In this document: positions 29,153 to 38,123 of the stretch, piece by piece
Position numbering within the stretch: position 1 is the first letter of the stretch
Layout: each line of letters starts with the position of its first letter
NCBI RefSeq assembly: GCF_000380185.1
Contig: NZ_KB904769.1
Location: forward strand, 1 to 51,801
Direction of reading: 5' to 3'
Source of the DNA: Thiofilum flexile DSM 14609
Lineage (GTDB): Bacteria; Pseudomonadota; Gammaproteobacteria; Thiotrichales; Thiotrichaceae
Length of the DNA: 51,801 nt
The notes under the pieces: generated by a model
The model's input: the letters and a program-made list of their open reading frames with translations, nothing else
Database searches by the model: none
What the model was told of the DNA's origin: nothing
Position numbers and translations under genes: made by a program

Positions 29153-30085
29153 ATGATGAGCCAAACAAGGAAAACAACGATTCCTAATGTGGGACTATAT
29201 GGTGAAGTTAACCTTAAATCACAACCCGAATTTGTGCATATTGAAAATATAGCGGCTCGTAGTTTGCAATATGATTGGGTTATTAAACCTCATCGTCATG
29301 GTAAACTATTTCAGCTTTTATGCTTATATCAAGGAGGGATGGAGGTATATTTAGATGATAAGCATTTAAGCCTAACAGGTAATTGGGTAGTGAGTATACC
29401 GCCTAATTGTGTACATGGTTTTCGTTTTCCTATTGATACCCAAGGCATAGTATTAACTATTGTAGAGCCATTATTGAGTGTGGATGAGCAACAACAATTA
29501 CAGCCTTATTTTAATAGTTTATTAGCTAGTCCCCAAGCGATTGAATTTGCCGAGAGTAGTATGCTACTGATGCAATTACAGCAATTATTTCAATCTATTG
29601 AGAGAGAGCTGAGTGAACGAGTGAGCGGACATACCGTTATGTTGGGTTGGCTAGTGAAAATGGTATTCATGACGCTAAAGCGCCAACTTGATTATCAACA
29701 GCCTTTTGAATCCGAATATGAAAATAATAGTAAGCAATTAGGATTTAAATTTCGTAGTTTGCTGGATAAACACTATCGCAGCCAATGGAGTGTGCAAGAT
29801 TATGCGAATGCTCTGTATGTCTCACCCTCCACCTTAAATCGGCTTTGTACTAAACATCTAGGTATGACAGCTAAGGCATTGATTCAAAATCGTCTATTAC
29901 TGGAGATTAAGCGCAGGCTGATTTATACCACCGACTCATTAGATAATATTGCACTGACCTTGGGGTTTAAAGATTCAGCCTATTTTTCTAGGTTTTTCAA
30001 AAATTTGCAAGGTATCTCGCCTAGCTTATATCGACAAGAACAGTATCAAGCAACCGATACGCAGTGGACGAGCGCAAAAGATTAG
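29153..30085 (+). CDS. pobR: AraC-family regulator, probable PobR
   Basis: A 310-residue regulator: an N-terminal cupin-type effector domain (HRHGKLFQLLCLYQGGMEVYLD and SIPPNCVHGFRFP), then a C-terminal AraC DNA-binding domain with two helix-turn-helix motifs (about 205-295: VQDYANALYVSPSTLNRLC, and IALTLGFKDSAYFSRFFKNLQGISP). Divergence from pobA indicates activation of pobA by 4-hydroxybenzoate, as for other AraC-type PobR proteins. A GGAGG ribosome binding site precedes two adjacent ATG codons. The operator should lie in 28972-29152. Confidence 0.88.
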   Translation: MMSQTRKTTIPNVGLYGEVNLKSQPEFVHIENIAARSLQYDWVIKPHRHGKLFQLLCLYQGGMEVYLDDKHLSLTGNWVVSIPPNCVHGFRFPIDTQGIVLTIVEPLLSVDEQQQLQPYFNSLLASPQAIEFAESSMLLMQLQQLFQSIERELSERVSGHTVMLGWLVKMVFMTLKRQLDYQQPFESEYENNSKQLGFKFRSLLDKHYRSQWSVQDYANALYVSPSTLNRLCTKHLGMTAKALIQNRLLLEIKRRLIYTTDSLDNIALTLGFKDSAYFSRFFKNLQGISPSLYRQEQYQATDTQWTSAKD

Positions 30086-30404
30086 CCTAAGAAGATTTTT
30101 TGGCTCTTTGGGATTTCCCGTGGTAATGCTGAATTTTTAATCATATTAAGAGCGAAATTTAGCAGACTGAGCATCTCAACTTGTTGATTTCGTTAAGCAG
30201 AATTATCCAACAGAATAATGAGAAAGGTTCTCACCACGGAAGATCCTGAAGAGCCGATTTTTAAAATAGATCTTCTAGTTAGAGGCTATGCTGATAATGA
30301 ATGGTATAGCCTAAGTCTTGTATGAGTTATATACCAGAAATACGTATTAACTCACGTCTATAATCTAAGTCTACTCTCTTAGTAAGAGGCTTTTGTTAAT
30401 ATAA
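30086..30404. other. Intergenic region, possible gene remnants
   Basis: 319 bp without a convincing gene. A 35-codon frame at 30218-30325 (MRKVLTTEDPEEPIFKIDLL...) looks protein-like but is short and could be the end of a lost accessory gene. No strong terminator for the AraC gene was found. Confidence 0.4.
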
Positions 30405-30995
30405 ATGAAAAAGGTAACTAAAATGATTTATGCCTATAAAGCGACAGCTATGATGCTGCTATGGTTAGTTTGTTCTGTATCTGTTGGTGCAGTGTCCAAT
30501 ATTGATGGTTGGTGGGGATAGGATGAACCTAAAGAGAAAGATAAAAAAGTAGCAAGCTCTGATAAAAAAACAAAAATAAAATATACTACTTATACAAATG
30601 ATGTAGCTGAATTTGTTATTGATGTTCCCCTAGAGATTCTCTATCCACAAGGCGAGTCGGGAAATCATATGGGACAAATATTTAAATCAATTGATATGAG
30701 TGCCATACTTTATACTTCTGGAGTAGGGAACGTAGATGATAAAGGTATTGATGAGCTTTACTTTGATGCGTTAAATCCAGATGATAAAGATGAAAAGGTT
30801 TTTACTTATAAAATACTCGGCGATAACTGGTTTGTTGTAAGTGGTTATCATAATAATGATATATTTTATAAGAAAACTATATTAAGTGATAAATCTGGTC
30901 TAGTATTGTCTTTTTATTTCAAGTTTCCAAAATCAAAAAAATCATTTTATAGTGATATTACAGTAAGAATGTCAAAATCATTTAAAGCGCTTTAA
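30405..30995 (+). pseudogene. Broken, internally shortened paralogue of the secreted protein at 31481
   Basis: Reading from ATG 30405 (or 30423) gives a signal-peptide-like start (AMMLLWLVCSVSVGAVS) and IDGWWG, then an in-frame TAG at 30519, then an open frame to 30995 that closely follows the C-terminal half of the 31481 product (for example KVFTYKILGDNWFVVSGYHN and ITVRMSKSFK). About 80-85 residues of the central region present in the intact copy are missing. The downstream 108-residue frame starting at 30669 has no export signal, so it is probably not functional by itself. Confidence 0.8.
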
Positions 30996-31480
30996 AATGA
31001 TATGGTTAGTGCTTTTTAGTAGAGCTCGATAGGGGATAAAAAACTCCCTATCGAGCTGTAGCTATAAGGCTATTTAATTCAGCATCAGGTCTATTCGCCT
31101 TGTACAGATAGTTTAGTTAGAAACAATACTGCCATGATGGATATGAATAATGCTGAGTTCGGTCTTAAGCCTTACCATGGCGGTAGGATGTGTGGTAAAT
31201 AGTTGTTATGATCACCTCAGTTAGCAAAAAGCACCGCTTACCTGATCAAGAGCCTCACCTCATCTAACTCACGATCGACAAGTGAAAAAATTAAAAAAGT
31301 TACTAGATTAGCTAATCAACCTCTTGTTTGAAGACTACGCTTAATGATGTAGCTCAGGTCTGTATGAGATGGAGATCATGAAAATACCAGCAATACCCCT
31401 CAACTGGCATCTAGCTAGAATTTAAGTTCCAATACTCAAAGCCATCCTCTGAGCAGGGTGGCTTTCTATCAATATAAATA
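30996..31480. other. Intergenic region between the two paralogues
   Basis: 485 bp with no credible gene. It holds a 12-bp-stem hairpin at 31023-31057 with no T-run on either side, and a terminator-like hairpin at 31438-31465 just before the next gene. The short segment before each paralogue (TATAAATG-like context and a following lysine-rich start) is similar in both copies, so the duplication included some upstream DNA. Confidence 0.5.
31438..31465 (+). terminator. Terminator-like hairpin before the secreted-protein gene
   Basis: AAAGCCATCC (31438-31447) pairs with GGGTGGCTTT (31456-31465) with one wobble. It lies 16 bp before the ATG at 31481. Either it ends upstream transcription or it lies in the leader of the downstream gene. 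Confidence 0.5.
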
Positions 31481-32374
31481 ATGAGAAAAAGTAATAATAT
31501 GTATATCTATAAAGTGATAGCGATGATGCTTCTGTGGTTCGTTTGTTCTGTATCAGCAAGTGCGGCATCTATTAGTATTAATGGGTGGTGGGGGATTGAT
31601 GAGGAGGGATGTAGTGATACCGATAATCAAAATCGTATCGCATTAGGAAAGTGGAAGTCTAGCAAGGGTAGTATTAAATTTGGTGAGGGCAAGGAGTCCA
31701 TTGGTCTATATGATGGTAAATGTGTACTATCTAATAAAAAAGAAAGTAGTACTGAAATAACTTATCAAGCCTCCTGTGATTTAGCAGAGGAAAATTATAG
31801 TGGGGCAGCAAGAGTCAATATTAAGGATTCAAATAATATTACTTTATTCTATCCGGGGGGAGATTCAGAGGGCACTAACCTTGTTCGGTGTGATGCTACT
31901 GAGCAACCAAAAGCAAAAAATATAGCCATTGTAGAGCCTACTAAAAAAACAACAGTAGACTATTTTATCTATAAAAATAGTGAGGCAGGTTTTATTATTG
32001 ATCTGCCAGAAGATGTACTCTATCCCGAAGGAGAGTCAGAGAATGGTATGGAGCAAGCATTTAAATCAAGTGATAAAGAAACTGTACTCTTTACTTATGG
32101 GGAAGAAAATAAAGACCACAAAACAATTAAAGAGCTTTATGCAGATGGCTTAAATCCAAGTGATAAAAATGAAAAGGTCTTCACTTATAAGCGTCTAGGT
32201 AAAAGTTGGTTTGTAGTCAGTGGCTATCATAATAATAATATATTTTATCAAAAGACTATACTTAGTAAAACCACTGGATCAGTTATATCGTTTTATTTTG
32301 AGCATCCAAAATCACAGAAGCCATTTTATAACAATATAACTGTTAGAATGTCAAAATCATTTAAAGAGTTATAG
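31481..32374 (+). CDS. Secreted hypothetical protein, intact member of a paralogue pair
   Basis: A 297-residue exported protein: a signal peptide to about residue 28 (VIAMMLLWFVCSVSASA), then an N-terminal domain with four Cys (ISINGWWGIDEEGC, YDGKCVL, ASCDL, VRCDA), suggesting two disulfides, and a lipocalin- or DUF-like small beta domain that binds nothing I can name. After a Lys/Thr linker at about 150-165 comes the domain shared with the broken copy (SEAGFIIDLPEDVLYPEGES to VRMSKSFKEL). Function unknown. The close sequence of the pair indicates recent duplication. Confidence 0.65.
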   Translation: MRKSNNMYIYKVIAMMLLWFVCSVSASAASISINGWWGIDEEGCSDTDNQNRIALGKWKSSKGSIKFGEGKESIGLYDGKCVLSNKKESSTEITYQASCDLAEENYSGAARVNIKDSNNITLFYPGGDSEGTNLVRCDATEQPKAKNIAIVEPTKKTTVDYFIYKNSEAGFIIDLPEDVLYPEGESENGMEQAFKSSDKETVLFTYGEENKDHKTIKELYADGLNPSDKNEKVFTYKRLGKSWFVVSGYHNNNIFYQKTILSKTTGSVISFYFEHPKSQKPFYNNITVRMSKSFKEL

Positions 32375-32470
32375 ATTAATTTATTTAAATCAACGCTATA
32401 TACATATCATTTTAATCTATAGGTAAATAAAGTATTAGCTTTAAATAATTAAAATAATAAGGGGATATTA

Positions 32471-33349
32471 ATGAAAATAAGATGTGAAGAATGTGGTTAC
32501 TTAGAAGAAACAACAGTGAGTCTATTCGTTAAAATAATTGGCGGAGCTATGCCAGTTGGTGGATATTGGGCTTGGACGGCATACTTATTTGCAGGAACTG
32601 GATTTGCTTTACCTATTGTCGTCGCTATTATCACTGGTGGTGTAGGTATCTTAATCTTTAAGGAGGAAATAGTTCAGTGGATCATAAGTAAGGGCTATAA
32701 GTGCCCTAAATGTGGTGCTGGGAAATGGGGTGCTGTATCAGATGAAGTTGCTGAAGAGCTTAGTAAGAAAGAGTCCCATATATCTGATTTAGAGGTTGAA
32801 AATTTACGTTTCAAACAGGAAGCCTCAAAGTTGAGAGATGAGCTAAATAAAAAAGATGTTGATCTGACTAGTTTTATTAATAAACAAAACTCAAGTTTTT
32901 CTATGGAGGATATTGAGGAACTCATTACTCAGTTGGAGGAAAAGGATAGTAAAATTGAGGAGCTACTGAAAGATAATGATGATTGGAAAGCACAAAAAGA
33001 TGCTTTCTTAGCAGCACAAGAGAAGGCTATTTCTCTTTTCAGAAAGCGCTTTAAGTCGATGTACTCTTCATTAGAAATAACAGATAAGGCATTAAGGACT
33101 ATTGTTAGATTAAATGATGAGGCACAAATTAAGCTAGAGCAGCAGTTTATGCTATTGCAGCTCTCACCACAAAGGGCTAGTTTCCGAGATAATATTCATG
33201 GAGCTGATGTGAAAGAGATAGGGTTTGGTACTTCAGGACGCTTATATATCAGAAAAAAAGGTAACATATTTACCGTTGTTGTAGTTGGTGATAAAAATAG
33301 CCAAGATTTAGATATAAAATATCTAAAGCAAGCTCATAAAAATCATTAA
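32471..33349 (+). CDS. Zinc-ribbon, membrane-anchored coiled-coil protein with a RelE-like C-terminal segment
   Basis: A 292-residue protein with an unusual build. Cys pairs CEECG (5-9) and CPKCG (about 77-81) can form one zinc ribbon, interrupted by two hydrophobic segments (about 22-66). A long acidic coiled coil follows at about 95-185 (VAEELSKKESHISDLEVENL and KDSKIEELLKDNDD). The last 70 residues (RASFRDNIHGADVKEIGFGT, SGRLYIRKKGNIFTVVVVGD) look like small RelE/ParE-superfamily proteins of the type that make GRLYxR strands. That last match is from pattern memory only. Function unknown. It stands alone, with no antitoxin-like gene beside it. Confidence 0.55.
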   Translation: MKIRCEECGYLEETTVSLFVKIIGGAMPVGGYWAWTAYLFAGTGFALPIVVAIITGGVGILIFKEEIVQWIISKGYKCPKCGAGKWGAVSDEVAEELSKKESHISDLEVENLRFKQEASKLRDELNKKDVDLTSFINKQNSSFSMEDIEELITQLEEKDSKIEELLKDNDDWKAQKDAFLAAQEKAISLFRKRFKSMYSSLEITDKALRTIVRLNDEAQIKLEQQFMLLQLSPQRASFRDNIHGADVKEIGFGTSGRLYIRKKGNIFTVVVVGDKNSQDLDIKYLKQAHKNH

Positions 33350-33648
33350 AGATGAGAGATTTAATATTAAGCATTTTACTAAACTTTTGATATTTAATAT
33401 CTGATGTTATAATTTTTATCACTATAGTTGTTACAGGATTAACTACTATGAGTGCCAATAAATTTGATAGATCAGTGAACGCTATAAAAAATATATTTTT
33501 CTATCTCCAGTAGTTTAGAGTACTTGGCTAGGTAATACTCTTATAAAGTTAATTTTTTAAGAGATGGCATATATTCAGTAGATGGTAATGTTTTTTGATT
33601 GGATTTAATGAAAATATCTTGGGGGTTATTTAAAGGAGGTAATTTATC

Positions 33649-34110
33649 TTGCTTATCAAATTAGTCGCTTCTAATATTGCGCTAATTCATTGTTGGCGGC
33701 AAAGCTTCAAAGATTGTAACGATGTGGAAGTCATTGATGGCGATATCTTTGAGCAACAAGCAGATGCATTGGTGAGTCCAGCCAATAGCTTTGGATTTAT
33801 GGATGGTGGGTTAGATTTAAAGATCTCACAGAAATTAGGTTGGGATATTGAAAGGCGAGTGAGAGAAAAAATACTGCTCGAATTCTATGGTGAAGTTCCG
33901 GTGGGTAATGCTCTTATTATAGAAACGGGTGTGAATCAATTTCCCTATTTAATTTCAGCCCCTACTATGCGTGTGCCTATGGATGTGTCAAAGACGGCCA
34001 ATGCTTTTTTAGCCTTTCGCGCCATTTTAATAGCAGTGCAGAAATTTAATAGCGTGGAGCAAAAGATTGCATCCATGGTATGTCCGGGATTAGGTGAGAA
34101 TAGCGCTTAG
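33649..34110 (+). CDS. Macro-domain protein, probably truncated at the C terminus
   Basis: 153 residues of an ADP-ribose-binding macro domain: VIDGDIFEQQADALVSPANSFGFMDGGLD and a closing CPGLG. Start is TTG 33649, placed 8 bp after a near-perfect ribosome binding site (AAAGGAGGT). Macro domains bind or hydrolyse ADP-ribose derivatives. After the PGLG loop the frame stops at TAG 34108, but continuing past it gives DRARGLLSFEDYP, which resembles the usual final helix of the fold. A single premature stop is therefore likely; the binding loop itself is retained. Confidence 0.72.
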   Translation: MLIKLVASNIALIHCWRQSFKDCNDVEVIDGDIFEQQADALVSPANSFGFMDGGLDLKISQKLGWDIERRVREKILLEFYGEVPVGNALIIETGVNQFPYLISAPTMRVPMDVSKTANAFLAFRAILIAVQKFNSVEQKIASMVCPGLGENSA

Positions 34111-34151
34111 GATAGAGCTAGAGGCTTATTAAGTTTTGAAGACTATCCCAT

Positions 34152-34180
34152 AAAAAAGCCATCACAAGGATGGCTTTTTG
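34152..34180. terminator. Bidirectional terminator
   Basis: AAAAAGCCATC (34153-34163) and GATGGCTTTTT (34169-34179) form a perfect 11-bp stem with a 5-base loop and A/T runs on both sides, between convergent macro-domain and YidB-like genes. Confidence 0.88.
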
Positions 34181-34203
34181 TGGTGCTAATTAAAAGTAAT
34201 TAA

Positions 34204-34752
34204 CTAACGACCGAGGATTTTACTCGCTAAACCAATAGCGCCTGATACGCCACCTACTGAATTTAAAATGCTATTTAAATCCAAGGAGCCACTAGGTGTC
34301 GCTTGGTCCACCATTTGTGGTAGGGCTTGTTGTAAGCCTTTCACTGCTTGATCAGGGCTAATACCTAACTGTTGAGCAAAAGTAGAGAGCTGATTTTGGC
34401 CTACAAGCTGAGTGATTTGATCAGCACTAGGTGCTTGATTAGCACCTGTACCCACCCAAGATTGTACCATAGACATCAAACCACTATCTGCTTGAGCAGG
34501 AGCCGCTTGCGTGTTACTACCGAGCAATGAGGTTAGACCGCCTAATAAACCACCGCCTTGAGAGCCTTGAGCGCCACCGGCTAAAGAGGCTAAACTACCT
34601 AATAGGCCACCTTGACCTTGATTATTACTGCCACTCATTAATCCCATGAGCGCAGTTGCAATTTCAGTCATTTCCACTTGTCCATCACGGTCACTATCCA
34701 ATTGTCCTTGGAACAATTGTGCGCCTAGTTGAACGATATTACTCATATCCAT
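34204..34752 (-). CDS. YidB-like (DUF937) protein with an EF-hand-like loop
   Basis: 182 residues. An EF-hand-like loop (DSDRDGQVEMTE, about 19-30) with Asp at positions 1, 3 and 5 and Glu at 12 suggests calcium binding. The middle is Gly/Gln/Ser-rich and low complexity (about 38-85). The C terminus is the DUF937/YidB helical domain (QSWVGTGANQAPSADQITQLVG, LSTFAQQLGISPDQAVKGL). YidB-family function is unknown. It sits 34 bp after the BON-LysM gene in the same direction and is likely cotranscribed. Confidence 0.8.
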   Translation of the reverse strand: MDMSNIVQLGAQLFQGQLDSDRDGQVEMTEIATALMGLMSGSNNQGQGGLLGSLASLAGGAQGSQGGGLLGGLTSLLGSNTQAAPAQADSGLMSMVQSWVGTGANQAPSADQITQLVGQNQLSTFAQQLGISPDQAVKGLQQALPQMVDQATPSGSLDLNSILNSVGGVSGAIGLASKILGR

Positions 34753-34786
34753 TGATTGTTGCCTTTTAAACTAAAAAAGTGACAAA

Positions 34787-35245
34787 TTAGATGTTTCTAG
34801 GAATACGGATTTTTTGACCCACGAAGATTTTATCTGGATCTTCAATGACTTCACGATTAGCTTCAAATACTTGGTTATATAAATTGCCTTTGCCATACGC
34901 ACGCTCAGCAATTTTCCATAACGTATCGCCTTTTTGAATGGTGTAGTATTCATCATCAGAAACAGCGACTTGAGACTGATCAGCAGGTGTACCTGCTACC
35001 GTCATATTGTCGGCTTTAACTTCTTGAATACCCATCGCATTACCAACCATTAGCACTGCTTTTTCGAGTGCTTCAGGTGATTTTGCATCACCACTTACTG
35101 TGGCAACCCCATCTTTTACCTGAACTTGTAAATTGTCGACACCTGGGTTGTTTTGCTCAACATGTGCTTTTAATGCATCTGGAGCTTCTTCTTCGCTACC
35201 GAAAACTCGTTTACCAATATTACGTGCAAAATCAAATAGACCCAT
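34787..35245 (-). CDS. kbp: BON-LysM protein, Kbp/YgaU-like
   Basis: A 152-residue protein: a short N-terminal segment (MGLFDFARNIGKRVFG), a BON domain at about 25-85 (VQVKDGVATVSGDAKSPEAL) and a LysM domain at about 98-150 (YTIQKGDTLWKIAERAYGKG to VGQKIRIPR). This is the architecture and length of E. coli Kbp (YgaU), a cytoplasmic potassium-binding protein. No signal peptide is visible. It is first in a probable operon with the YidB-like gene. Confidence 0.9.
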   Translation of the reverse strand: MGLFDFARNIGKRVFGSEEEAPDALKAHVEQNNPGVDNLQVQVKDGVATVSGDAKSPEALEKAVLMVGNAMGIQEVKADNMTVAGTPADQSQVAVSDDEYYTIQKGDTLWKIAERAYGKGNLYNQVFEANREVIEDPDKIFVGQKIRIPRNI

Positions 35246-35394
35246 TTTGTATACTCCTCAGATTTTTAAATGAATAACGCAAGTCAAGTATAGCCAGATT
35301 TGCTCAGATTATCGAAGCCCATCTACATGCTGAGTCTGACCGTCTGGTAATTAAGTTCATATTAAGGTGGTTAAATACACGTATAATCAGTGGA

Positions 35395-36150
35395 TTAGCC
35401 TATGAAAGTTCCATATTTAACAATACGTTTTTGCCAATAGTTTTTGCTAAGATTATCCATCATCACTCGCCCTCCACCGGAGGCCGCATGGATAAAAGTA
35501 CCATTTTTCACATAAATACCAACGTGGCTGACACCGCTTCCGAAGGTATTAAAGAAAATTAAATCACCCGGACGGAGTTCGTTACGAGAAATAGTCCGGC
35601 TTGCACGGCTTTGCTCAGCCGCAGTACGTGGAATAGCGCGACCTATAGGTTTATGAGTGAGTTGTATCAAGGCACTGCAATCTAAACCTTCACGCACCGA
35701 GTTTCCGCCATATTTATATCGTACCCCTAGGACTTGATGAGCGCGTTCTAAAATAACGCGGCGAGCTGGGGTAAGTGCTTGCTGTTGAGGCGCTTGAATC
35801 ATCATGCGCTCGGTAACAGGAGGGGCATATTGAGCACTTTGCTGAAAGGGTAGGAGGGTATAGTCGGGTGGAGTTACTTCATCCGAGTATTCAGCTTGAT
35901 AACTGACTTGTTGGTATCGGGGTTGATATTGGGGCTGATACTGGGGTTGATATTGGGGCTGTTGAAAGTAGCGTTGGTTAGGGCGCTGTGCTCTATTATT
36001 GGGTTGTGGATTATAACGGACTTGGGCTGGGTAATGAGTGGGTTGATAATATTGTTGCTGATAGCCATAGGGATTAGCATGAGCACTAGGAACAGTAATA
36101 ATAGACAGCACAGTGCTTAGCCCTACAGAGATAATTGATAAGCGCAACAT
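35395..36150 (-). CDS. Exported NlpC/P60 peptidoglycan endopeptidase
   Basis: 251 residues: a signal peptide to about residue 25 (cleavage near AHA), a Gln/Tyr/Pro-rich linker with YQPQ tandem repeats (about 27-95), then an NlpC/P60 domain (about 130-250). The catalytic Cys is in LDCSALIQ, the first His in GVSHVGIYV, and the third polar residue (His) in FIHAASGGG. It should cleave stem-peptide bonds in the cell wall, acting in the periplasm. The linker repeats are coded by near-perfect 12-bp units and may vary in number. Confidence 0.9.
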   Translation of the reverse strand: MLRLSIISVGLSTVLSIITVPSAHANPYGYQQQYYQPTHYPAQVRYNPQPNNRAQRPNQRYFQQPQYQPQYQPQYQPRYQQVSYQAEYSDEVTPPDYTLLPFQQSAQYAPPVTERMMIQAPQQQALTPARRVILERAHQVLGVRYKYGGNSVREGLDCSALIQLTHKPIGRAIPRTAAEQSRASRTISRNELRPGDLIFFNTFGSGVSHVGIYVKNGTFIHAASGGGRVMMDNLSKNYWQKRIVKYGTFIG

Positions 36151-36485
36151 AAAAGTAACCTTCGTTATAGTTTTTATTATAAATGAAGTACTTATTCAGT
36201 ACTTCTACTCTCAATGAGAGCGTTTTCTATCTCAATATGAGGCCACTATAACGAGCACGCTAACATCGCGCTAAAAAAAAGGTATGAGGGGTATTGTATT
36301 ATTTATACCACACTCTATCTGAAGGGGATGTTAACTATAATTAATTTAATAAAAACAATAACTTAAAATATCACTCTGGTTGCTCAATTAATGAGCTGTT
36401 GTATTTTGTCTAATAGCTAAAATGCAGCTATCAGCGAGAGGAAGGGACTTAAGTGAAGCACCCACCTAAGTCCAACAGGAGTGGC
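36151..36485. other. Intergenic region with two inverted repeats and a 3' hairpin
   Basis: 335 bp without a gene. GAAGTACT-TATTC-AGTACTTC (36185-36205) and CTCTCA-A-TGAGAG (36209-36221) lie side by side upstream of the NlpC/P60 gene and could be operator sites. A hairpin, GGACTTA (36445-36451) with TAAGTCC (36467-36473), lies just past the lipoprotein stop and may terminate it. Confidence 0.5.
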
Positions 36486-37139
36486 TTACTTTGAAGGATT
36501 ATCAAATGTTGTCGTGATGGGACAGCCTTTTTGTTTACCCATGACGGAAAGGTCACGATAGACTGTATAGCTATTATCATTCACTAAACGATCACGTTGT
36601 GCTTTGGCCCAAGCAGAGTTATTGGTTTTAAGCTTTTGATATTGTGTATCTTTTTGCTTAATTGTGGTTTCTAGTTGATTGAGTTCGGCTTGTAATTGCT
36701 CACAGGACATAGCCTCAGGGGCAGGTTTAGGTGTAACCCGAACAAAGTTAACTTGTGTTTGTGCCAGAGTGAGCGGAGCACCTGCTGCATCCACACAGTT
36801 ACGTTGCCCCATGCTCAAGTTTTCTCCGGCAGAAGCGAGAGTCACTTGGCAGGTAATACCACGGGTATCGGTGATAGTACCAACTAAGTTATTACCTTCT
36901 AAGGTCAGAGGATAAGACTTATTGCCTTTAAACCAAATTAGGTTTTCACCCGCTATTTTAAACACAGCCGCTCCATTGTCGGAACGCCCCCACTCGCCTT
37001 GCAACTTATTGAGGGTAGGATTATTACTAACAAAAGGAGCACTGCTGCTAGTTGTGGTATTCATGGAGGACAATGATCCACCACCACAGGCGCTTAGGGT
37101 AAATGAGCAAAAAAGGGTAGGAATTAAGGTTTTCAACAT
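36486..37139 (-). CDS. Lipoprotein of unknown function
   Basis: 217 residues from ATG 37139, chosen because AAGGA precedes it and it starts a lipoprotein signal (MLKTLIPTLFCSFTLSAC, lipobox LSAC); the frame is open 24 codons further. The mature part has a small beta domain (LNKLQGEWGRSDNGAAVFKI to VTLASAGENLSMGQRNC), a Pro linker and a helical C-terminal segment (CEQLQAELNQLETTIKQKDT), ending with a Cys that could pair. Probably anchored in the outer membrane. No family recognised. Confidence 0.75.
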   Translation of the reverse strand: MLKTLIPTLFCSFTLSACGGGSLSSMNTTTSSSAPFVSNNPTLNKLQGEWGRSDNGAAVFKIAGENLIWFKGNKSYPLTLEGNNLVGTITDTRGITCQVTLASAGENLSMGQRNCVDAAGAPLTLAQTQVNFVRVTPKPAPEAMSCEQLQAELNQLETTIKQKDTQYQKLKTNNSAWAKAQRDRLVNDNSYTVYRDLSVMGKQKGCPITTTFDNPSK

Positions 37140-37302
37140 GACTAATCCTTCAGTCTGATTTATCCAATAGGCGCAGTATAGACCCTTCTCAGGAGTATCC
37201 ACAGAGGTCAAAAACTACGATTACCAGAGTATAGTATTGTGCCACTATTCATAACACGCTAGTCTATAATCTATACAATATAATAAGTGGGAGGGGTGTG
37301 TC

Positions 37303-38085
37303 ATGACATTAGGTTATACCACTATAGGCGAGGGGGCAGAACCGGTTTTGGTATTTCACAGTTGGATGAGTGACCATACCGTTTGGAGCCCTATTTTGCC
37401 AGTACTAGATGGTCAAACATTCACTTATGTTTTTCCAGATTATCGTGGTTATGGGCGCTCACGCCAGCTTAAGGGACGTTATACCCTAACAGAGATAGCC
37501 GCTGATATGATCGAGTTAATAGAACACTTAGGGTGGCGGCGGTTTCATGTCATAGGTCACTCTATGGGAGCGATGGCTATGCAGCGTTTGCTCGTGGATA
37601 TTAATGATTGGCAGCGGATTAAATCAGCCATCGCTGTAACCCCCATACCCGCTAGTGGCGCACAGCTCGATGAAAGTAATTGGGCTATATTTGAAGCATC
37701 TATTACGGATAGTGAGTGCCGTAGAATGATTTTAAATGTCATCACTGGCGAGCGTTTACCCGCAGCATGGTTAGATAATAGAGTAAAAGAATCCTACCTA
37801 ACCACGACAGAAGAAGCCTATGCAAGTTATCTAAAAGCTTGGGTTTTTGATGATTTTTCAGCTTCCGTCATGGGCTTGAATACGCCACTACTCACCTTAG
37901 TGGGGGAACATGATCGCGCTATTACAGAGTCTAGTATGGCGGACACCTATTTGAAGTGGTATCCGAATGCAACGCTAGAGATACTAGGCAATAGTGGGCA
38001 TTATCCTATGCAAGAAACTCCGCTCGCATTTGTGGCAGCGATAGAGCGCTTTATGAAGCGTTTTGTGTTAGTACCAACCTTTTAA
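37303..38085 (+). CDS. Alpha/beta hydrolase
   Basis: A 260-residue cytoplasmic hydrolase of the large esterase/haloperoxidase/HPD-type fold. The oxyanion motif is near VFHSWMSDHTVW, the nucleophile is the Ser in VIGHSMGAMAM (about residue 88), the acid is Asp in LVGEHDRAI, and the His is in GNSGHYPMQETP. Substrate unknown. It is convergent with prpE; a small 8-bp hairpin at 38093-38113 separates them. Confidence 0.85.
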   Translation: MTLGYTTIGEGAEPVLVFHSWMSDHTVWSPILPVLDGQTFTYVFPDYRGYGRSRQLKGRYTLTEIAADMIELIEHLGWRRFHVIGHSMGAMAMQRLLVDINDWQRIKSAIAVTPIPASGAQLDESNWAIFEASITDSECRRMILNVITGERLPAAWLDNRVKESYLTTTEEAYASYLKAWVFDDFSASVMGLNTPLLTLVGEHDRAITESSMADTYLKWYPNATLEILGNSGHYPMQETPLAFVAAIERFMKRFVLVPTF

Positions 38086-38123
38086 AGAGAATGGGCAATC
38101 ACTCGGATTGCCCTGACTGTGAA

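Noticed and set aside
30218-30325. 35-codon plus-strand frame between the AraC gene and the broken paralogue.
   Set aside because: Protein-like composition but too short, with no upstream signal or match; kept only as a possible remnant.
31023-31057. 12-bp hairpin after the broken paralogue as a terminator.
   Set aside because: No T-run follows the stem on either strand, so it is not a typical intrinsic terminator.
33444-33515. Very short plus-strand frame starting MSANKFDRS.
   Set aside because: About 20 codons, no ribosome binding site and no context; not a supported gene.
38093-38113. 8-bp hairpin between the hydrolase and prpE as a terminator.
   Set aside because: Short stem without a T-run on either side; evidence is insufficient.
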